This document shows, one piece after another, positions 10,801 through 22,800 of a stretch of DNA of 42,500 nucleotides. The translations under genes were made by a program, and so were the position numbers. The notes beneath the pieces were generated by a model. The model was not told the DNA's origin. It searched no databases and worked only from the letters and a program-made list of their open reading frames with translations. This DNA comes from Tubiluchus corallicola (Eukaryota; Priapulida; Priapulimorpha; Priapulimorphida; Tubiluchidae), in contig JAQGDQ010000309.1 of assembly GCA_030141605.1 (NCBI GenBank), forward strand, positions 55,001-97,500, read 5' to 3'. Positions within the stretch are counted from its first letter, which is position 1; every line of letters begins with the position of its first letter.

Positions 10801-13800
10801 ACGTTTACTGGGTCAGAAATATTTTATTTTATAGTTTTTTCAATTGCACAGTAAAAAGTTGTGTTATGTGTTTGTATTATTATAGTTTGTTGGTGAAATA
10901 AACTGAATCTTGAACTTGAACTTGTTCATCTTTGTGTGGCAAAGCGAAATTCAGCAGAAACAGCACAGTAGCTTTACATTAAAATACTTTGCTTTAGGAC
11001 ATTACGGAATATTACTACTTCTGCCGTGATCTGTCTTACCTGGATGAGTACGTCTATGGAGATCCTTTTAACGAATCTGTCACAGTGTTTGTGGAAACAG
11101 AACCATCTCCGAGCTTACTGGTTACGAGCGGAAGTCCTTCTCTAACAACCATTTTGTCCAGGTTAGAATGTAGTCAATGTTCAGGCTAGAATGTAGTCAG
11201 AGTTACCATATGCAGTTTTTGTTTATTATACTCCTTACCCGTTTTCCGTAGATGATCAGCAAAATAATATGGAATATACACAGAGCTTTATTACCCTATA
11301 GGCTAGTATAAGTTCCTGCTAGAAGATTTTCAAATATAAATGTTTTTTTAAAAACAAGCATAATATTTTAACACTTTGCTTTGCTGAATAATTCATTTAA
11401 TTTAAAATAAAATTTCAGCTTTAAAAAGGGAGCCTGGGAGTCTGAAAACACAATTTTAAAAAAAGTGGCCTCTGCCTTTGGCCTCTTATTTGAAATAAAG
11501 TGCCCCTTTTGAGGGGTCCCATAATTTCTTTAGACAAAGTGTCCAAACAGGTCGCAATACGGCCGGGGACCGGCCCTGAATGTAGGGCAAAAGTGAAAAT
11601 AGTCTGGTGCAGGAACAAAATTATTATTATTTTTGGACAAGATGTAAAATTGTTCAGTAAAGTAAGAAAGCCGAGTCATCCTCTTCATAATCTCTTGCCC
11701 CAAGGAAGACAAACGGACACATGAAATGAATGTTTACGAGAACCAAACTGAAGACAAAAAGAGCAGCTAATACTTTTGTAAATGCATGTATTTTTAACAT
11801 AGATTATCATTATATTCTGATAATGAATTCATTTAATACAAAAATTTTATACACATTTTAGTACCCAAGGATTTGTCTTAATTAAAGTTCTTATTTGAAG
11901 TATTGTAAGTTATTAGAAGCTGTATTTTAAATTAAAACGCTGTAGGTCAGCTTGTTTAAATATTGTTTTCAATTTATATTATTGTAAAGTAGCCATGGAA
12001 ACTTTTTATGAGAACAAGATCTTTACTTACTTATTTAAATTAATATCAAGAATTAATTTATATCTAAATTATTTTTAAGCTTTTGAAATACATGAAAACA
12101 AAAAACTCTTTAACCTACTCAACGTATGAATTTATTCTAAATGATTAGTTTGCAGTATAATTATCTTACACTAGGGTTCATGAAAATTGTATCCACATAT
12201 GTAGGCAGGTATATCCACATATATTAGGTATGTAGGCAGGTAGGTAGGTAAGTAGGTAGGTAAGTAAGTAAGTAGGTAGGTAGGTACGCAGGCAGGTAGG
12301 TAGGTAGGTACGTAGGTAGATAGGTAGATAGATATTTAGGTAGGTAGCTAGGTAGGTAGGCAGGCAGGTAGAGAGGCAGGTAGGTAGGTGGGTAAGTAGG
12401 TAGGAGGGTGGCAGGCAAATAGGCAGGTAGGTAAGTAGGTTGGTAGATAAAAAGGTAGGTAGATTGGTCTTCAAGTAAGTAAAGAAGCAAGCAAGCAAAG
12501 AAACAAGCAAGTAGCATGATTATTTAAATTTTTTAGTTTAGTTGTTAAGAATATTAGAATAACGCTATAATATTTTCTACAAAATCTAGTCAAATTTAAC
12601 TGTTATTCTTTTAAAATCTATCTTAAAACAAGAAGAACAGTGTGCCATTTCTTTAGCTTTCCTCCATTGGCGATAGTTCACTTTCACACGTTTGTTGACA
12701 GGAGGGCAAATGACATGGACCTAGGAGGGTGCCTGACTTACGGACCTGGTCGCTTTGAGGTGTCATCTATCCAGGGACATTACATACTGAGTATGGAGGT
12801 ATTGGCACCTGACCATCTGTACGAAATACTTATCATTGCTTGCAAAACTTACGATGATGGACGACCAAGGAAATGTGGCAAGAGAATTACTAATGTGAAA
12901 CCCTTGAAACAGGAGCCTTTGGTTGCACGCCTTCAGTAAGCCTCGTTTTACTCAATTACTCAATTATTAAAACTATTTTATTTTTCTTGTGCCAGCAGAT
13001 CTTGGCCTTTGACATTGCAAAAATTTTCTTAAGAAAGTATCATACTGCCTGAATAAACTGACTGAATAATATTGGAAATGTCGACAGGTGATAAATAAAT
13101 AATATATATATTAAATTATTATATATATATTATTATATATCCATTATTATCTATATATATATATATATATTTTGAAATAAGGTTGATTTTTAATTTTTTC
13201 TATGATTCAGTGCTTTTTAATTTGTAAAATTCTAAGTACAACACTCAGTAGGCCTTTTCGCAGTTCCAGCGATTGATGATGATCGTGAAAATGTCAAAGG
13301 TTAAGTGTACCAGACAACGCATTTGCGTGCACTCGGCAACGCCTCATAGCCCAGGCAACCTATTATAAATAACTTTTTAGTGAGCAGTCGATTTCGTACA
13401 CCACAAATAAGTTGCCTCCATTCTTTCCTGAAAGCCAGTCAGAATTGTCTAATGTGAATATTCCTGAAAACGAAGTTTATGACGTGCTTGCAACAAGGCA
13501 AATGGCTTTGATAATATAAGCAATGTCATTCTTCGTAATACAGCTTATTCTTTAACTGCACCGTTATGTAAGTTATTCGTGAAATCTTTATCCATTTCAG
13601 TAGTCCCGCAAATATGGAAAAAAGCAAATGTGTGTCCCATATTCAAATAGGGTGACTGGCAATTGAAAACTAATTACCGGCCAGTTTCTTTATCTCTCTG
13701 TTTGTCTAAAGTATTAGAAAGAATAATTTATAAGTATTTGTATAACTATTTATTTATCTATAATAAATTAATAACAAGCAGAAACTCAGGATTTCAACCA

Positions 13801-16800
13801 TACGATGGTGCAGTCTATCAGTTACCATTTATTACTCACACGCTGTGTAAGGCTCTGGATAACGGCTTTGATGCAAGAGCAGTATTTCTCGATATATCTA
13901 AAACCCTTGATTGGGTCTGGTACAGAGGTCTGCTATTTAAATTGCGGCAAAATGGCATTGAAAGTAACCCTCTAATGTGGCTCGAATTCTACTTAGCACA
14001 AAGACAACAAATAGCAATAATCAACGGGAAATCATCGAATTTTAACTACACTAATGCAGGAGTGCCACAAGGCTCCATTTTAGGGCCTATTCTTTTCTTG
14101 GTCTTCATTGACGACTTGATAAATAATATTGAATGTGATATCAGATTGTTTGCTGACGATATCTCATTAACTGATGTTGTTCTCGATCCAGTCTTATCGG
14201 CCACTTGTCTAAAGAATGACCTTGCAAAAATTTACACTTGGTCCAAACAATGGAATGTATCATTTAATCCAGATAAGACTGAAGTCATGTTTTTCACTCG
14301 TAAATACACTATTACAGCCTCCTCTATACTTAAATAATGTAGCCTGAAAAACTTTACCCTTCCACAAACACTTAGGTATCTACTTTCAGTCAAACCTAAA
14401 ATGGGAACATCACGTACACTATATGATTGAAAAGGCTCAGCCACGCTTTCATCTTATTAAGAAAATATCCGATGTTATTCCACGAGTTGTTCTTGAACAT
14501 CTTTGTAAATCAATGATCAGGCCCATTCTTGAAAATGCTAACCCAGCATGGTGTAATATTCCTTCCTTTTTGTCAAATATGTTAAAGAAAACTCAGAAAC
14601 GTGCAGCCTATGTGTGTGACAAAGCGATGAGGGGTTGACAAACGTCTAACTTGTTATATGACTGTGGATGTGAATACCTTTATAATAGACGGTTATTTCA
14701 TAAGTTGGTTTATAAAATTGTAAATAGTATGTCGCCCTTTTATTTGCATGATCGTCGCCACTGGTTAACAGAGACTTATCCACATATAATCTTCGAAATC
14801 GTAATAACTTTGCTTTGTTTGACGTACATAGTGAACCTTTTTATAAATCTTTTTTCCATGCCACCATGGTTGATTGGAATGCTCTTCCTGTTTTCTTACA
14901 GCAAGCTCCCACCATTGGTCGTTATGTTAGTTCTTTGAAAAAACACCTGAATTCTATTTAATAGACCCAAATATTACTCATACGGTTCACCCCCCCTAAC
15001 TCTGTTCACCATACACGACTTGTGAAAGTCATGTTGGAAGTTGTTGTTCACACACTTTGTTATGATTGAGTTTAGGCACAGAAGTATGAATAGGAATAAA
15101 AAAATCTATAACACATATTTGCACTGCACACAACAGAAAAGTGTTTATTAAAACTACAGACACATGAGTAGCACGACTGCTGCACTGAACACTGAGAGAG
15201 TGAGAGAGAGAGTTTACAGAAACATGAGTAGCACGACTGACACACAATAGTTAAAATATCAGTTTTTCTTTCTGGTAATTCTCTACTAATTAATGAACAG
15301 AACATTATCATATTTCACCTGATACAGAATGAATTGGTTCATCTAACTGTTTTAATTATCTAGATTAACAAATGGAATAGTTATGTATATTTTGTGATCG
15401 ATATTTTCCCCTGTTAAACTGCACTCTTGTAAATTTTGCAGCCAAAGGCAATAATTTCAAATAAATGTTTATAAAAAAGCTATTTCAGTATTAACAGTTT
15501 TAACAGCTAGCTAGAAACATAGCTAGTTTATTTTCCTGCTAGTAAACCACTCTACGCACATACTGGTGCATAATTAAATCCACGTAAAACAACCAAAGTA
15601 ATGAACTGATGCGCAAACGACTTTGCTTTACCCACATGTCACGTGTCGGTTGTAGTTAAAGCGCGTTGCTGTGGTACACTTACCTTTGGCCTACAACAAC
15701 AGCGCATGCTCGTAGCGAAACTGTGAAAACTGTTTGATTGGCTGATAGATTCGACTGGCTGATAGATTGGGTGTCTGGCTAACTGATCTTGTCTGAATAA
15801 ATGGTCCTACCAACTGGTTGACAAACTGAAGTATGAATGCTAGAAAGTTTAATTTTTCCACCGTGTTTTAGATGCACGCCATCTTGCGTCGAAGACACTG
15901 AAACTCAAGGGATTACAGTTAATGAAGGACAAAGCATAACATTCAATCTGCATTTAGCTGACAATGTCAACGTTGGCAATCGTCGCAAGAGGGAGACATC
16001 GAACAATGCAAAACAAGTGGCAGCGTCCTCTAGGTGGAGACTTAAGCGACAGACAGAAGAGTCCGAGGAGTTTAGTGTGAAATATGATGTTTTTGGAGTT
16101 TCTGGTGCCAACACAAGAGTCAGCTTAACAGAAATGGCGTTAAATTCAAGTTATATGATAGGTATTTATTCCTAAAACATTTTTCACAGTTGATTTTTTA
16201 TTTCGTGTAGGCTTAACTACTTTTCAAAACAACGTCTATGTAGACCTACAATCAGTATCACGTGAAATACATTCATTTTTTTCTACCCAACAGCTAAAAT
16301 GATATATCTTTTTGAAGGAGTTTGCAATTCCCCAAAATTCGGGCCACATTAAATCTTTCCGCGGTTCCTGCGGGCCGCAAGCAGTTTGGTCAAGGAGCCT
16401 AATAACAGTAGGACCTAATAACGATACTTACATCCGATCTGTCGCATCATTACTACTACTGTAACACTCAGGAAAACTATTCTAGAAGTTATTAAAATTT
16501 ATATTAAAAACCCTCGATTTCAACTTTCATATCAGATAGTGGTAATCTTATTACAATGCACTTTAGTACTGTCTGTGTAGTACAGTGCATATTGATCTGT
16601 CTTGACTCGATGTTCTTCTTCAGTCTTCCTCTTTTTCCTGATCTGATCTATAAGAACACTAAATCTGATGAAACAATGAAACAACCACTGGTCGAGGCGT
16701 GTACTACTGAGCCTATGCAGTAATTACAATCTGGGAATCCCCTTATATCAGGAGTGACCACACTTTTTCAGCTGGCGAGCTGCATATAAATTCGGGCCCA

Positions 16801-19800
16801 GACAGTTTAAATATCCTAACCCTAACCCTAACTCTAACCCTAAACCTAATCTTAACCCTAACTCTAATCCTAACTCTAATCCTAATCATTTTCCTAACCC
16901 TAAAACTAATCCGCCTAGCGAACTAATTTCTTGTATGCGAGGAATTATAAATTTTTGCCATTTTTTTGCATTACTGAAGTATTTAGTGATGAGCCTACCC
17001 AACTGAAATCTTTTTTTACAATAAAAGTGTTAACAAGCGCTCACACAGTGTCTAATTTAAACCAGAATCGCAGTGTTGCATCAATCGGTGTGCAAATGCA
17101 TGCAGTCGCACATTTTGTTTGCGATTTTTAAAGTATCACACTAATAATAATATGTGCTGCCACCTACTGTTAACATTACTTATTATTTGATCAAGTTTAA
17201 TCCAGGTTGTGGTCTTGGTCAGTACTGCTCACCTGTACCTGCTGGGCTTCCCATATATGGTAGTGTTGATTGCTAGTTTGCTTTACTAGCCAATCAGGTA
17301 AACTCGGCGGGTACATGTGACTTGGGTAGGCCCCAGCCTGGTAATCTTTTTCTTGCTTCCTTCTTGAACATAGCTACTGAATGTACATCACGTGTGTAAA
17401 TAACAGTACAATCTATAAATATTAATAAAAGTGTTTCACAGTACACACGATTTCGTAGTGTGTTTTAATCACCAGCTGTAAACCAGCCTATAGCAGTCTA
17501 ATATTCTCCTAGTTCTACAAAGACAATACTCCCTGCCATACTGTCTGCTAAAAAGTTTTCTACAAATACGTCACAAAAATCTCCATTTTGTACAGTATCA
17601 GAGTCACCAAGGAGCATAACCTTGACAGGAGAATTCTTCCAAGACTTCAACCATTTCAACAACTTTGTACTCTCATCCACTGTAGCTGCAGGAATGAATT
17701 CTTTTGGAAGCACAGAAGTGAAACTCATGTTAAATAAGGCGCCATTAGCTGGAGTATGCAGTGTCACGCCATCTAGTGGCGAATTAGGAACTGTATTTAG
17801 CGCCACGGCTTCTGAATGGACGGACGACTCTGACATGTTGGAAACTTTCCAGTTTTACGGTAAAAATTAAGTGACATTATTTTCTGCTTTTTCAAAATTA
17901 CAAGAATTAATAACACATTTCGTTCTTTTAATTTTTTCAGAGAGGAACTATTAAAGGACAAGAACTAGGTTTCAGAATTATCGCCTAAAAATTATATTAC
18001 TTCACAGCAATTTTATGCGCATATCGTACTCGCCTTAAAAGGAATTTTAGTTTGTTTTCATTTTAAATCTCCCGCAAAATTGTTCCGACGGCGTCCTTAC
18101 ATGACGTCATCTACGTATATCAAGGGAAGAAAAGAAAATACTAAACTACGCCCCAAAGAACATTCTATGCAAATCTATATTATTTAGCATTTCGATTACC
18201 TGCTGGAAAGACGTGTAACTAGAAATAATAATTTAAAATGTTTGTGCCAATTCCTAAAATGTCGATGACTCACCCTCTAGTCTCTAGGGTGCGCCACTCA
18301 CTAGCCTAAACGTATTTTTAATCTCATTAAAATGATACAGTAACTTAAAACCTTACTTAGTTAGTAACATGTGTGCTACGAATGCTCTGATTATTTTTTC
18401 AAACTTTATGCAATGTTACCATAAACTTGTTTCAAACGACATACCATCAAAATGGTTGCGCCTAACGGTCATCGCGGGAACTGAAATTTACATGTTTTAT
18501 ACAGCGTTACTGTCGACACAAGCCCTGCATGCAAAGGGCCGTATGTAAGTGGTATAAAATTTCAAGACGAATTTTATGTAAGTGGAGGGTTTTCTTGTGC
18601 TTTAAGGGTAACAATAACTGTAATAATAACGGAGATGACGCTTGTCAACTTGTTAAGTCATCATTAACACTACCTCTGTTTTTTTACAAGTTCGTGAATC
18701 TGGTAATTCGGAAGCCATGGAAAGACTTTTGGCAACCTGTCGCAGAAGAAGCCTGTGCATGGAAGAAGCTACAGAATTGCAACTACCTGTTGGCGAATGG
18801 GATGTGTTGTTGAAAGTAACAGATGCACAGTTGGCATCGAGCCAATTTCTTTACTGTGGAAATGCATCGGTAAGATCTGTCAGCTTCTTTTGACAAGAAT
18901 TAAATTGCAAATTAGTTTAAATGACAAGAATTATATCAATCTAAATTAAACGTTTATAGATGTGATAATTTGAGATAATTATTAATAACCAGAATTGCTA
19001 CAATTGATAAAATGTCCTGCTTTCACGTTATCTTCAGCATGTTTTCTCATGCAGGTTGAACAAACTGTAACAGACATCACCAGCAAAAAAGAACAAAAGT
19101 GAAATATACTGGTACTTGAAAATAGTTAAGTAGACCCTGATACGTATTTGCGATTGCAGTTAAGCAACACTGGGTCAGGGTTGTAATTTTGGGGAAGTTT
19201 AGGCTAGAAGAAGTGCTTTTGAACAAATTCGTCATTCATACTACTTCAAGTCTTTTTATCTTGATTTTTGATAAAGAATTTATTTGTGTCGGCTAGTCAG
19301 TGAATTATTCTTGATTGGTAATGAGTACTAGCCATCATCTAGATTCAAGAGGAAGAAAAGGGAATTTTAAAGTATATCCCAAGAACAATCCATAAAAATT
19401 TATTCCCTGTCTGAAAAACTTATACAATAGAAAAAACTGTTAATAATTTAAAATGTTCACGCCAACTAGTAAAACGTCACTGTATCACCATCCCAGTGTA
19501 CACCGCTGATTCACTAGAAAACCCATTATTGAACTCGTTCACAATATAAAGTAATTTAAGCTTTTGCCCAAGAGTTATCAAAAAGTGCGCTACGAATGCC
19601 TGAATTTTTATCAAACTTTACGCTATGTTGCCTAAACTTGTTTCAAACGGCTTACCTTAAAATGGCTGCGCCGAACAACCATCACATGAATTTAAATTTG
19701 TTAGTTTTATCCGGCCTTTGCTGCTAACGCAAGATCTGTATCATGTAATACATCTGTATCATATCATCTGTATCATTTTGTAATACGTGTTATGTTAGTT

Positions 19801-22800
19801 TTGTAATGTCAAATGTATAAATAGTGTAAATGTAATGAGTGAAATTTATGTAATGTAAAGCATGTTTCTGTTAATTGTGTCATGTTAAATGTATATATAG
19901 TGTAAAATATGTCATGTAAAATTTAATGTATTTTTGTAATATTGTTTTGTAAAAATATTTTGATATTGTGTTTGTAAATATGTTCATTTATTGTACATAA
20001 TTAGGCCTTAGTTTTGCACTTTAGTTTTTTTAACATGCACTGGACGCATTTGTCTTGAACAGTGTGGTTGTTTTAACATTACGCTGAGGCTTACTCAATT
20101 TTATTATAATGAGTGAACCATTTGAATGACAAATAAAGAATAAAGAATTAATATATATATATGTTGTAAGGGATACAAAATTTAATACGAATTTTTATGA
20201 CTTTTTATGAAGAGTGTCTTCTTTTACTTTAAGTGTGGCCGTTAGTGCTGAACTGTTCTTACTGTAAAAATAAGCTAAACTTAAATATTCACTGCATCCT
20301 GATTTCAATACCACTACCATAAGGTATGACTTGCGAAATTTAGGTGGCGTCGTTTCCACTTGCTGACCTTGGTAACTTAGAAACGGTTTTCTCCAAACTT
20401 GCCGGCCTGGAGGAGGAGTTGCAAACCTATTCAGCTCAAGACGACACTTTTGGGATGTCCTACGCTATCCAAACATTGTCGTCAGCGCTGGCAGCGACAG
20501 CAGCAGAACTGGACAATCTTATATCAGAAGGTTTGTAATCTGGAAAAAGGAATTAAAAATTTACTGAGCTTATTTTCTTATTAATTTAATCTTAATGCCA
20601 TGTATTATCTCAAGGAATTGTTACATTTTTCAATATTACAGTCAAACCTCGTTATAACGCCCCACTTTCATAATGCCAACCTCGCTTAACGCCTATTTTC
20701 TCGCAAAACAATAATGTATCTACATTTGCATAGGCATGTATGCATTAATGTACCTCATTAAATGCCAAGGTCATTATAATGCCAATTTTAACGGGGGATT
20801 CCTAGATCTCGATTGTTTCATGTTTAATTCAGAAAAGTTGGGAGACTCGTTGTATCAAAAACTAAATGTTTTATCTAAAGTTTGTTCTCGAAAGGTATTT
20901 TATTAGTGTTTGATGTCCATTGCCGTGACACCTGTATACATTTGTAAATGAAAGCAATAAACAAATGAGTTAAGACATGATGTACATTATCACTTCACAT
21001 AATAACGACATAAAATAACAACATAATAACTTCGCAACATGACCTGTAAATAAAATAAAATAATGTTAGTCAACCTTACGAAATTAACAATTCAATATAT
21101 CCTCATGGGATTCTTTACTCCCGACACACTTAGTGTCTTTATTACATGAGGAAAACTGACTCCTATACATGGGGGGGGGGGGAACTAACTTCCCTTTGAC
21201 TACAGCGAGTACATATTAAGTTAAGAGATATCTTTGCCTCTTGACGTGGGGAAAAATATGATCCGTCAACTAACACAGAAATGAGTTTCCGACAGTTAGA
21301 TAGTACGTTAATTGCTCAACTAACTAAGTGTTACCACAAGTGGCTTTTTCAGACAGCACAAATGAAGAAATAGAGCAAGCGAAACAGAAGAAAGAAGAAA
21401 TCGCAAAGGTATAACAGACATTATCCAGTAATGAGTTGATTCAGATGCGTAATAAGAATGTTATTAATAGAAAGAGAAGTGAGAGTAAAGGCAGTAGAAG
21501 TAAAGTGCGCATGCGTTAATTATCTTGTGTACAATGAAGCTGCGAAAAATTGTCACAATAAATAGCAGGCCTAGTCTCGGTAAGTTTTTTTCGACATTGA
21601 TGATGATAATGACGATGATTTTGATCATTGTGATATTTACAATAATGCTGGTGAGGATGTTGACGACGACAGCATGATGATGATAATGATGATGATGAAG
21701 ACTGACTCACTTTCTTACAGTCGTCCATCTAAAAGATGACGACGGCCTTGATGACCATCACTTTGTATGCCTTCGTTCCATCTAAATTCCAACTAAAGGC
21801 TCCCAGAGATATCCTAGTGGTACATGAAAAAGAGAAAGACAACTAGCAAAATTAAAGCAGATGTAAACCTGTTCAAAGACTTGTTTGAGAACGGCAAGAA
21901 GAACATATACCCAGGACGAGGCTTGACGTTAATTGCAAAAGACTGCAGGTGACAGGCAATATAAAAGGGATCTGCTTTCGAAGCCATGATTTTAAATTGG
22001 TGCAAAATCGACTTGATTGAGACAATAGTGACGGCAATGACTATGATAGTAACTTGATTGATCATAATCATAATGACGTTAATTAGGATGATGATGGTGA
22101 TGATTACGATGATAATACTAGCAAGCTAGCAATAGAGATGACGATGATAATGATAACAACATACATTCTGATGACGACAAAGATGACGATGTAGATGGAA
22201 GTCAACGCTGATGCTGATGACGAATTCGACGGCGACGACGACGACGATGATGATGATAGTGATGATAGTGATGATGATCATGATCTTGATTGATCATGAT
22301 GACGGTGATGTTGATGATGATAATGACGAAGATTCTGACGACAAAAAATACGATGATGACAATGATGCTGATGGTGATGTCGATGACGATGACAATAATG
22401 ATGACGACGACCGAAATGATGATGACGGCAACAGTAAACAAACTAATGATTTTCTCAAAATCTAAGCAACGTGACATGCCAAGATACTTTAATCCTTTTT
22501 TTGGAAGGAACGATATATCCAGTGCAAACAACAACAAAAACTATTAGTCCCTAATTCTCATCATTATGTTACAGAAAGCGGAGTCGTATTTACTATCTGC
22601 AGTTGATGCAACAATTGCCGACGTACCTTCCATGAAAGCTCTGCTATCTGGAACCACTACATCGTTATCAGTTGGCGTTGTTACAAGCAAACACCATCAG
22701 GTAGCCTGCTTACAGTAACATGTACTGCACATCCAGTCAATCTGTCTCTTAGGTATATTTTTAAGAGCACATTAGTGATTTTCTTACCAAGAATAAAGCA

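Larger units (their letters stand above)
11162..12701. other. Intron 6
   Basis: Contains a hAT-like right end (about 11420-11578) and a GTAG array (12200-12500). The stretch 11750-12180 is AT-rich and empty to my eye. Confidence 0.55.
12936..15871. other. Intron 7 with LINE remnant
   Basis: Holds an AT dinucleotide tract (13100-13170), the reverse-transcriptase remnant (about 13380-14965), and a 60-base near-tandem repeat (15162-15239). From 15300 to 15870 I see nothing coding. Confidence 0.6.
18870..20343. other. Intron 10 with copy 2 and nested LINE tail
   Basis: Copy 2 of the duplicated segment occupies 19330-19740 and resumes at about 20155-20240, 104 bases before exon 11. The interval between is a LINE-like 3' tail. 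Confidence 0.55.

Noticed and set aside
5961-11578. Single large hAT element between CAGGGCCGG (5961) and CCGGCCCTG (11578)
   Set aside because: The interval contains exons 4-6 of the host gene and the receptor gene; the two ends more likely belong to separate fragments.
12178-12517. Tyr/Leu/Pro-rich minus-strand frames
   Set aside because: Direct read-out of the GTAG repeat in two frames.
15029-15311. Possible LTR on the minus strand (AATAAACACTTTTC with 60-base repeats)
   Set aside because: No TG..CA borders, promoter box or primer site could be placed; left as an unclassified repeat.
17498-17836. 112-codon minus-strand frame
   Set aside because: Antisense shadow of exon 9, whose plus frame has the REJ signature and splice sites.
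18529-18813. 94-codon plus frame
   Set aside because: Overlaps exon 10 in a phase that does not join exon 9; its first part is in the duplicated intronic repeat.
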